Positions 1 to 9,340 of a stretch of 64,000 nt of DNA are shown piece after piece. The notes beneath the pieces were generated by a model. The model made no database searches. It was not told the origin of the DNA and worked only from the letters and a program-made list of their open reading frames with translations. The translations under genes and the position numbers were made by a program. The first letter of the stretch is position 1; each line of letters opens with the position of its first letter. This stretch comes from Osedax frankpressi (taxonomy: Eukaryota > Annelida > Polychaeta > Sabellida > Siboglinidae). The stretch covers positions 34,647,767-34,711,766 of the forward strand of contig OZ038312.1 of NCBI GenBank assembly GCA_964035775.1, in the 5' to 3' direction.

Positions 1-460
1 ACTCTCCTCTATACACCCTCCTCTCTACACTCTCCTCTCTACACCCTTCTCTTTACACCCTCCTCTATACACCCTCCTCTATACACCCTCCTCTATACAC
101 CCTCCTCTATACACCCTTCTCTATACACCCTCCTCTATACACCCTCCTCTATACACCATCCTCTATATACCCTTCTCTATACACCCTCCTCAATACACCC
201 TCCTCTCTAACCCTCAATACACCCTTCTCTATATACCCTCCTCTATACACCCTCCTCTCTAACCCTCTATACATCCTCCTCTATATACCCTCCTTTATAC
301 ACCCTCCTCTATACACCCTCCTCTCTACACCCTCCTCTATACACCCTCCTCTATACACCTCCTCTATATACCCTCCTCTATACACCCTCCTCTATATACC
401 CTCCTCTATACACCCTCCTCTCTAATCCTCTATACACCCTCCTCTATACACCCTCCTGCT
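1..460. repeat. C/T-rich minisatellite, 14-bp unit, upstream of a FANCL exon
   Basis: Imperfect tandem array with the dominant unit ACACCCTCCTCTAT and shorter variants (CTCTCTAAC inserts, missing C). It runs from the window edge to about 8 bases before the acceptor of the first visible FANCL exon, so it supplies the pyrimidine-rich tract of that intron's 3' end. The array probably continues upstream of the window. Confidence 0.9.
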
Positions 461-467
461 ATAAAAG

Positions 468-3400
468 GGTAGCCGACATTGATTCAAGTTTCACATGGAT
501 AGATTTTATTGTAGAAGACTCAGCATGTCGTCAACATAGCATTAGAATCAAACTCAGTAATGATGTTAGTGAAGGTCATTGTGAGGGGTTTAGTGAGTGT
601 GTAGTTAGGGTGTAGTGAGGTGTTTAGTGAATAGTTTAGTCAGCTGTTAGTGGGGATATGTTGAGTGTGTAGTTGGAGTTTTGTATAGGCAGGGTGTAGT
701 TGAGGTTTAATGAGGATGTATTATGGTGTAGTGAAGGTATAGAGAAGGTACAATGAGGGTGTATTGAGAAGTGTAGGTAGGTTGTAGTGAGGGTGTAGTG
801 ATGGTGTAGTGAAGGTGTAGTAAGGGTGTAGTGAGGGTGTAGTGATGGTGTAGTTAGTGTGTAGTGAGGGTGTAGCGAGGGTGTAGTTATGGTATAGTGA
901 GGATGTAGTGAGGATGTAGTGAGGGTGTAGTTAGGGTGTAGTTATGGTATAGTGAGGGTGTAGTGAGGATGTAGTGAAGATATAGTTAGGGTGTAGTTAG
1001 GGTGTAGTGAGGGTGAGTTAGTTGTAATGAATGTATAGTGTTAAGTCTAGCAAATATATAGTTATGGTGTAATGAGGGGTGTAACTAGGGGTGTAACTAG
1101 GGATGTATTAGTTTTACCTAAATTTATAATTACCAAGATTTGTAAACGAATTGTAACAGATGAAAAACTAATATTGTCTAATTATGCCTTCACATTGAAT
1201 ATACATTATGAATGTAGCTATCCTAATGGACATTGTATATCTAATTTACAGAAATTATTAATATCATTAAAGCTGTTTTATATTCTTAATATTCTTATTA
1301 CCATGGCAACAAGTATCCAATGGTGGCTCCTGAATGTCTAACTCACCTTCCGAAGCTCTTTGAATTCTCAAAATCCTCAAATGTTTGTATCTCTATTTAT
1401 AAAATATCATTCAATTTAATCTTATAACCTAATAATATTTATAATTTGCTTTATTTATGTACATATTATTTTTCAATGTATTTTTCTTGTTGTTCTTCTA
1501 GTAGACAATTTATTTTATTAATTTTGATCAATATTAAATATATTAATTTGTATATATATTGCATATAGAACATTAATCATAATATGGTTATATATATATA
1601 TATATATATATTAAAACATTATTTTCATAATAAATAACTCATTACAATTTTGAAATAATATATTTTGATTATAATTATATAATGTATATATTATTTAATT
1701 AAATATATTACTTCATATATATTGAACTATTATTATATGAGAATATTTGTTTTAATCCTTTTATAAAATTTGTAATTTTTTAAATCTTGAAAATTCTAGA
1801 AACTGATTAATATTTGAATAAAATTACAAAATATTGAATTAATTGATATAAAAATGTTTGTTATAATAATTGTATTATAGTATATTGATTATTCAGCAAA
1901 CAATCCAGATAATTTTGTTTTGCATAATTACTTTTATATTGTTCAATTTAGGCAGTACTTCAAAGGATTTGTTAAACTATTATATTATTGTATTTGTTAG
2001 GTACACTGGTTGCACTGCTCTGCACACACAGTCCAAGAAACCAGATGATTTAACTATTATACAATCTTATATAATTATTTAAACTATAAGGTAAACATAA
2101 TATATTTTTAATGTAAATAAAATATATTTTCTCTTTTATTATATAACAAAAAACTAAATTGACCTTTATGATTTCCTGTGAGGACCCATCCCAGAAAATA
2201 ATAAAAACTGGTAATTTTACTTTTAGCTTTGCATCAAATATTATCATGTTATCCACTAATTTGTGTAGCACATGAAAGAAATTTATAAAATTTTTACATC
2301 ATTGTGTTTTATACCAAAACAATGAGATAAAATACATTTTAAACAAGTAAATACAAATAAAATAAATTTTCTCTTCAATATTTAACAAAAATAATAAAAT
2401 AGCCTGAATGTTGTTTGGGTATGCTCCCATAGGATTCCATGGGAGCATGCATGCAAAATTCTTTAATGTACCATACAAAATCTAAAATAATAAATATATT
2501 ATGCAGAAAATGTTATTGTTTAAAAATCAAATTAAGTCTAATGACCCAAGTAAGATATATCCAGTTAATTTTAATTTTGTTATATAATAAAAGATAAAAT
2601 ATTTTTTTTAAATTTAATATTTATTTTCAATTTAATATTTATTTTTAATAAATATATGTATAAAAATGTATATTAATTAAAACATTTTGGTTAATTCACA
2701 AGTGGTTTCATTTTTATATTATTAAAATATTTGTTATTATTGAAAAGCTATATTTATATTTTAACATTCTATATAATAATTATATTACTCTGTTTCATTT
2801 GCCTATAATTGAATTACATATTTTGTTTATTATATATTATGTATTACACCTATTACATGTTATTGGTTTAAAATAATTAATATTAAAAATTGCTTGAATT
2901 TTATATATTACATAATTCCAGAAGTTGTCTCAATACCACAGATTACGTTGTCTTCGCTGTTGGAAGATTTTGCGACTGCCCTCAGCCGTTACCAGTGCTT
3001 CTGGGATGTCATGGATGCAGTGGACACCCACACCTGGGTCCTCGATCCTGACCAGCCAAACCGTAGCTCCACCTACAGGAGAATCGCCATCGGTAGGAGT
3101 AGGGATACTATTATTGGACAAGTAGGATACTATTATAACTCAATATAGTGGGTGTGGTGCAAGGCAAGGGCTTAATATAGCGGGTATGGTGCAAGGCTAG
3201 GGCTTAATATAGCGGGTATGGTGCAAGGCTAGGACTCAATATAGTGGGTGTGGTGCAAGGCTAGGGCTCAATATAGTGGGTATGGAGCAAAGCTAGGGCT
3301 TAATATAGTGGGTATGGTGTAAGGCTAGGGCTCAATATAGTGGGTATGGTGCAAGGCTAGGGCTTAATATAGTGTGTGTGGTGCAAGGCAAGGGCTTAAT

Positions 3401-6400
3401 ATAGTGGGTATGGTGCAAGGCTAGGGCTTAATATAGTGGGTGTGGTGCAAGGCAAGGGCTTAATATAGTGGTTAGAGCATAAAGCTAGGGCTTAATATAG
3501 TGGGTATGGTGCAATGCTAGGGCTCAATATAGTGGGTATGGTGCAAGGCTAGGGCTCAATATAGTGGGTGTGGTGCAAGGCAAGGGCTTAATATAGTGGT
3601 TAGAGCATAAAGCTAGGGCTTAATATAGTGGGTATGGTGCAAAGGTAGGGCTTAATATAGTGGGTGTGGTGCAATGCTAGGGCTCAATATAGTGGATATG
3701 ATGCAAGGCTAGGGCTCAATATAGTGGGTATGGTGCAAGGCTAGGGCTTAAGATAGTGGGTATGGTGCAAGGCTAGGGCTTAATATAGTGGGTATGGTGC
3801 AAGGCTAGGGCTTAATATAGCGGGTATGGTGTAAGGCTAGTGCTTAATATAGTGGGTATGGAGCAAAGCTAGGGCTCAATAAAGTGGCTATGGGGTATGT
3901 AGTGGTATGTAAATATAGTGAGTATGTGGAGCATAGGATATGGGAACATTTTGGATGATCTTGTAGGTCTTAGTAGCTTATAATGGTATTACTATCAATA
4001 AATTGGAGCACTGTATTTTCTGGCACTAACTTTATGATTTCAAATCCCTGAAACTACTAAATATAAGTCATTTAATTTTTATATTGTGTACTATATTCTA
4101 TATTAAAAAGCTGTAGAATGTATTTTCAAATTATTTATTATTAATTATTAATTATTACTCCAAATATTTTGTGTAATAAATATATTCCAGAAATGTTATA
4201 ACGTAACAATTAAATTTTATAGATACTTTTTACTCTTATGCGAGATTCCTACTGTGATTCAACTGTCAGAATTATTGTGTTGTGCATTTGTGTGCGTTCC
4301 CCTACAATTACCCATACAATTACATGTTCAAACATGTTCTAAATTCTACTGTAAAGATGACAAAGATTATCAGCTACAGTAAGATTTGCAAAAATCATTA
4401 AATGCATTATGTGTACTTTAATAAAAAATGTATTGATGAAAATAAAAGGTATATTTATATTTGGCGCATACGCTTGTTTTGGAGAGGTTTATGATTCAAA
4501 TAATAAGAATTTGTCGATTATACAAGTTGGTCAAGAATGGTCAAAAATAAGTATTTTTATATTAACTTTCAAATATTTTATAAAAAATATTCTATTATTA
4601 TTTTTTACAAAATAATTTAACATGTTGAATACGTCTACGTTATTTTCACAAGTTAATCATTTAGTTACGCAATATCTCCTCTTTGGATTAATATATTTAT
4701 TAAAATATCTATCTAATAAATCATAGCATACAAATTGTGTACGTGGATTTTGTATTAGTAATATATTATAATTAAAATTCAAATATATAAGTTCATAGTA
4801 TATCATGAAGGTAAAAAATCATACTTTCTAAAATGTTTTAAATCATGATATTAGATGTCTGCTAAAATATGTATAATCAATAAACAATTTTACCAGTAAA
4901 ATATCTGAACCCCGATTTAATAATTTATTTTATTAATTTTCTAAGAAATATTTGTTATATCGATTTTATAAAGTTATTTTTTCCTGGATTTATATAAAGT
5001 TATTGAAAAGTACACTTTTAAATGTAAAGAAAATATCTATTGACATTATTATACAATGTATAAACTCAATTTGTATGCATTGTTTGGTATGGAGATTACC
5101 TATGAAGAATTATATATATATTTTTTTTATAGTAGTTAAATATTGATTATAATTATTGTTTAATATGATATTCAATATTTATTGAAGAACCATTGAAGTG
5201 GTTTTCTGGTTTAAAGTAGGAGATGAAATGTGATTTTTACAATGATAGATTGTAATTTGTGATTGTATTGTATTTTTACAGGTTATTTTTTGGACACTTT
5301 TCAAGTTTTTGATAACATTTGGTAGCTCGTTCCATAGGCTTGTATATGAAAATCTCTTTTCTCATATCTGGTAATAAATTGAGAATAAATTGAAAAATCT
5401 CGTTGGACGCTTAATATTGATCTTTTTCCCGAGTTTGCGTAAAAAACCAGTTTTTAAAGTCTTACAATAAAGATATAATCTTTAGTTTTATGCTAACATC
5501 AGTTGGCGGCCAATTTAGTAAAGTTTGTAGTCGTAATAGAAGTTGGGTACTCAGTGTTCTGTACTTGGTGTATTATGCGTATTACTCCGTTTGTTATTCT
5601 ATTGAGTTCTACCTGTGTAGAGTTGTCCGATGATATCGGTAGTGAATCGCAGTGTTTCAGTCGAAAGAGAATTCAGTTTTCAACGCGATATTTTGCTGCA
5701 GTTATATTTATTAATGGTTACAGAATCAGTCGTACGGCGTCGGGGGCGTTCATTGTAGTTGGGATATAGTGAGGGCTTGTCTTTCCATAACTCCAGTAAC
5801 CCCGTCGCAACCATGAACCTACTCTCTCCACCATGCTCCTAACCCTTCACCACGGACCTATACCTACCAGCACACCCATATCTCTCCCCACCATATCCCG
5901 AACCCCACCGCTAATCCTGTATTCCTTCTGCAGGTGGAAATATATCAGTTCACTTTGATGTTCTACCTTTGCATTCAACCGCTCTACCAAGTTTGCAGAT
6001 CCTGGGTCCTGAGTATGGTTAATTGTGGCCAGTAACATATTTGGTATCTCAATAGTGTTTCCACTCCCTTATCCGAGGCTACTATAATGTTTTAGAAGAA
6101 CTGATTGAACTTACAGGAATGTTTGCTGTGAAATTTATAAATCTAATTTATTTTCTGAAGTAAATTATTTTACAGTATCCCTTTTACCTGATATTTATTT
6201 CTATCATTATTGTTGATTATATAAACTAGAAATACCATTAATAATTATTGCAATATCTGATCTCAATTTTATAATAACAATCTATATTTAATCTATTTTA
6301 GTATTTAATTCTTGATTAAAATAGTATTTTGCATAATTACAGAAGTTGTCGGCAGATATTGTTTTATTCTTATAATTAATGTTATAATGATATTATTAAT

Positions 6401-7577
6401 TAATTTTAAATTCAGCCACTAAACCAATCCAGAAATCGTATTCAGAAAACTGTTTTAAATGGTTAATATGAATTTCATGTGTAAAACGTATACAATTTAT
6501 GTGTAAACGTATACAATCTAAAATTTTATAATTTCATTATTGTTTATATTTATATTTGATTATCCTAATTTGTCGAATATCTTATAAATTATATGAATTT
6601 CCTTCAAAGGGACGAAGATGCCGATTTCATAGTGAATATGACTCAACTTTTAGGAATTGAGCTACCCAAGAAAAGCAACTCTAAAAAAGAGGTATTATAT
6701 AACATATTTTATTGTTGCAATATTCAACTATTTTATGATGTAAATTATATTTTATATATTAAGAAAGTTTATATTTAATAATTTAAATTTAAATCACATA
6801 TTAAAATAAATTTTGGAATAAAATAAAGATACACATTAAATAATATAGAATATGAAATAAGTAAGAATATTTAATTTCTGAATATCAATTTGAGGATCAT
6901 ACAAAATGAATAGTTTGCATATCAAATAATTGAATTATTTTACATTATCTTCTCTATATGAATATTTGCATTATATTTCTAATTGAATTAGTTCAGTAAC
7001 TACATTAAATCAATTCAATATGAGAAAATGCTCTATTTAACAAAAATTCATTGTTGGCATAAAGTTGAGTTATAGCCTATTAATAATGAATTAAATATGT
7101 TAGAGCAATGGTAAGTTTAGTAATAACTAACATATTAATATTGCAATTATATACATACTATATTTTAGAATAAAATTGAATTTTCATATTTAATTAAATA
7201 TTATATTATTGTTTTATTAATTTTGATGATAAACACTATTAAAATATCTACACATTCAAAGGCGAAATTTCCATTATATCTTCCATTACATCTTCCATTA
7301 CATCTTCCATTACATCTTCCATTACATCTTCCATTACATCTCCCATTGCATCTTCTATACACCACAGGACATGTTTTCCGAATGCTGTATCTGCCTGGAT
7401 ATTCAGCCTGATGATAGAGGGATGCCTTGCCTGCCTGATCAAATGTGCGGGGACTGTCGTCAGACCTTCCACACAGATTGTCTTTACGAGTGGTTAACTT
7501 CACTTCCTCACACGCAACGCAGCTTCAACCTGCTGTTTGGAGACTGTCCTTATTGCGATCAGGTTAACCCCACTTAA
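468..7577 (+). CDS. FANCL: FANCL, Fanconi anaemia RING E3 ubiquitin ligase (5' end outside window)
   Basis: FANCL is the RING E3 of the Fanconi anaemia core complex; with UBE2T it mono-ubiquitinates FANCD2/FANCI at stalled forks and interstrand crosslinks. Exons I can place: 468 (or 473)-564 (or 574); 2922-3092; 5934-6012; 6056-6088; 6610-6691; 7368-7577 with stop TAA 7575-7577. Phases of the last five agree with one another. Matches to animal FANCL from memory: the first exon carries the RWD strand (VEDSACRQHSIRIKL, compare EDASGREHLITLKL). 2922-3092 gives FWDVMDAVDTHTWVLDPDQP and RRIAIG, and 5934-6012 gives GNISVHFDV. 6610-6691 gives the helix before the RING, and 7368-7577 gives the RING itself (ECCIC, CLYEWL, FNLLFGDCPYC). 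About 220 of roughly 375 residues are visible. A short exon carrying the 'YPxxxPD' part of the domain should lie between 575 and 2921 but I could not place it with correct phase. The 33-nt exon 6056-6088 is the least certain. Confidence 0.92.
575..1100. repeat. G-rich minisatellite, ~11-bp unit, downstream of a FANCL exon
   Basis: Degenerate tandem array with core GTGTAGTGAGG and variants (GTGTAGTTAGG, GTATAGTGAGG, GTGTAGTGATG). It starts directly after the splice donor of the exon at 468-564/574 and fades around 1100. The strand is purine/G-rich, the opposite of the array that precedes the same exon. The octamer GAGGGTGT here is the complement of ACACCCTC in the array at 1-460. Confidence 0.85.
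1101..2921. other. FANCL intron, AT-rich; possible unplaced exon
   Basis: AT-rich intron sequence. The stretch around 1180-1265 reads FTLNIHYECSYPNGHC in the + frame, reminiscent of the FANCL RWD segment 'ITLKLKAKYPAESPD', but it has no phase-compatible splice sites and may be chance. A perfect 10-bp inverted repeat, ATGCTCCCAT at 2421-2430 and ATGGGAGCAT at 2439-2448 with an 8-nt loop, is the only structured element seen. No other gene is supported. Confidence 0.5.
3135..3890. repeat. G-rich minisatellite, 32-bp unit, at the 5' end of a FANCL intron
   Basis: About 24 tandem copies of a 32-bp unit built on GGGCTTAATATAGTGGGTAT followed by GGTGCAAGGCTA. The 32-bp period was checked from successive GCAAGGCTAG positions (3191 and 3223). 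A shorter variant (GTGGTTAGAGCATAAAGCTA) recurs near 3470 and 3600. The array begins about 43 bases after the donor at 3093. Confidence 0.92.
3900..5159. other. FANCL intron, AT-rich, nothing recognised
   Basis: Intron sequence between the 32-bp array and a LINE remnant. Open frames of 60-70 codons at 4409-4615 and 4952-5146 have low-complexity AT-driven composition and no recognisable domain. Confidence 0.5.
5160..5770 (-). mobile_element. LINE reverse transcriptase C-terminal remnant, antisense in FANCL intron
   Basis: On the - strand the segment near 5190-5380 reads FSYTSLWNELPNVIKNLK, the 'R/FS.r....WN.LP..v....s...FK' signature at the C-terminus of many LINE reverse transcriptases. Upstream on the same strand (to about 5770) are further weak matches broken by stops. 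Decayed, with no 5' part recognised. The base composition is less AT-rich than the surrounding intron, consistent with an insertion. Confidence 0.45.
5790..5933. repeat. C-rich tract before the FANCL acceptor at 5934
   Basis: A C/T-rich, loosely repetitive tract (CTCTCCACCATGCTCCTAAC, then CCTTCACCACGGACC, CTCTCCCCACCATATCCC). It ends in TTCTGCAG, the acceptor of the exon beginning at 5934. It is partly complementary to the 32-bp G-rich unit at the other end of the same intron. Confidence 0.6.
7270..7353. repeat. 12-bp minisatellite TTCCATTACATC before the RING exon
   Basis: Seven near-perfect tandem copies of TTCCATTACATC, ending 14 bases before the acceptor of the last FANCL exon. It is pyrimidine-rich and sits where the polypyrimidine tract is expected. 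On both strands it creates spurious open frames. Confidence 0.93.
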
Positions 7578-7680
7578 CCTCTATCTATCTACCTCTGCCC
7601 CCACTTAACCTCTATCTATCTACCTCTGCCCCCACTTAACCTCTATCTATCTACCTCTGCCCCCACTTAACCTCTGGTCC
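7569..7680. repeat. 31-bp tandem repeat containing the FANCL stop codon
   Basis: Unit CACTTAACCTCTATCTATCT plus ACCTCTGCCCC. Copies of CACTTAA begin at 7571, 7602, 7633 and 7664, giving an exact 31-bp period. The first copy contains the last codons and TAA stop of FANCL (CCC ACT TAA, 7569-7577), so the array was made by duplicating the end of the coding exon with the start of the 3' UTR. Confidence 0.95.
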
Positions 7681-8803
7681 TGATTAGGACCCCACTCCTC
7701 CCGCTCAATGTATAGCCGTACTACTGCCCCACTCGGCTACTGGTACTTCTTATGCCCCATTTAACCACTGGTAATTCTTCTGCCCCACTCAACCTTTCAT
7801 TTTATTTCTCCCCCACACTCCTATCCCTTGCTCCACTCAAATGTTGCTTCTGTTTCTTCCGTGCTCAGTTAGCCAAACCTCTACTCAACTTCTGAACCCT
7901 TTTCTTCTCCTGATACAACCATTGGCCCTATATCTGCCCCTACTCCTCTGCCCATCTTTATATGCCCATATTTAACCAGTCAGTACTCTCGCTATTTATC
8001 TCTGTTCCTAATTCTGTCTGTACTCGCCACTCTATACTCATTATCTTCTACTTCCGTTACTACTACTTACCCACAAATCCTACTTCGCAAAAATTGATAC
8101 CAGACCTATTTAATATATTAGATTAAACGAGGTCAATTTGTTGTCTATGACAATAAGATGATTAGGAAGTAATATTGCCGTAACTGATATTAGTGACACT
8201 AGTGAGATACTTTATATATGCTAAAACAATTTAACAAGTTTTCCTTTACAGAGAATATCAATGAAAACCCCAAAAACGTGATGATCTTGTTGTAGAATAT
8301 TACATACTATTGTGATTACAACACTTATTATAATATGCTATTACTGTATATACAAGTGATTATTATATATAAGTAATTATTAATAATTTCTATAGTTTAC
8401 AACTGCCATATTAGGTACTTTATGTATTCATTATACGTATAGTATTTTGTTAGTTATATGATCATGTTTATAGTACAACATTACTAATAATAAATTTGTA
8501 TATATATATTTTTTATTCTCAATATTTTGTTTTTTATAATGTACTGAATATCACAAATATAATATAATTTCAATAAATTAATGTAAGATAAAAAGGTTTA
8601 AATGTTTTAATTTAAAATTTAAAAGTAAAATGAACTTTAGCATAAAATATTACTAAATTAATTGAATAATTTGTCCTATATGTGGAATAACCAATATATG
8701 TATACTATATTGTATTTTATTATATTTATTCAGGGAAGTACTTTACCCATACCATGAAATTAGTGAATTGAAACTTATGATTATCAATAGATAAACTAAA
8801 ATC

Positions 8804-8857
<54 letters not shown>

Positions 8858-9340
8858 GATTTTGTATATATTGATTTATATATAATGTATAAGTTATATT
8901 ATATATATATATATTATGATTTAATTGAGATTAATAACTTACTATATAATCATAATTTAATTAAGGAGTGTGGTATATATAATACGAAAAGTATAAAATA
9001 AAATTAATTAACTTTGATTGTTAATTGTATTAACAGTTTATATTAATATATAACTGTAAATAAATGACCACATTTATTATTTACTAAATAAGATTTTTAT
9101 TTGCCACCCTTTTATTAATCTGCCTTTATTCAATATTTGTTATATAACCTTAGTAAGTGCTATCAATTATATTTAACTATTACGTCTAGTTCCCTATATT
9201 TATATATATATATATATGTATATCTTCAAATTTAAATATATATTGGAATATAAATCTACAATTATATATATTTAAATTTGATTTCTAAAATCTATAATTA
9301 TAATTATTCAATTTTAAATATATATTAATTTTAATATATT
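7681..9340. other. FANCL 3' flank and intergenic region before BRX1
   Basis: 7681-8080 is C/T-rich, probably FANCL 3' UTR or degraded minisatellite. From 8081 the sequence is AT-rich with a long AT hairpin at 8798-8863. No gene recognised. The BRX1 promoter should lie in the last several hundred bases; no clear motif other than AT-rich sequence is visible. Confidence 0.5.
8798..8863. repeat. Perfect (AT)n hairpin capped by AAAATCCC / GGGATTTT
   Basis: AAAATCCC at 8798-8805, an uninterrupted AT tract, then GGGATTTT at 8856-8863. The whole 66-bp segment is self-complementary, so it can form a cruciform or foldback. It may be the relic of a palindromic mini-transposon or a microsatellite grown from an inverted repeat. 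Confidence 0.9.

Noticed and set aside
1072-1341. Small gene (89 codons)
   Set aside because: It starts inside the minisatellite and crosses intron sequence. Only a faint FANCL-like stretch is seen, with no workable splice sites.
2050-2271. - strand ORF of 73 codons
   Set aside because: No recognisable domain; AT-driven composition inside a FANCL intron.
3135-3890. CRISPR-like array with 32-bp unit
   Set aside because: The units are contiguous and imperfect, with no unique spacers, inside a FANCL intron.
5847-6038. - strand ORF of 63 codons
   Set aside because: It is the antisense of a supported FANCL exon and its C-rich acceptor tract.
7201-7503. - strand ORF of 100 codons with repeated NGRC
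   Set aside because: The repeat is the 12-bp minisatellite read in antisense, fused to the antisense of the RING exon.
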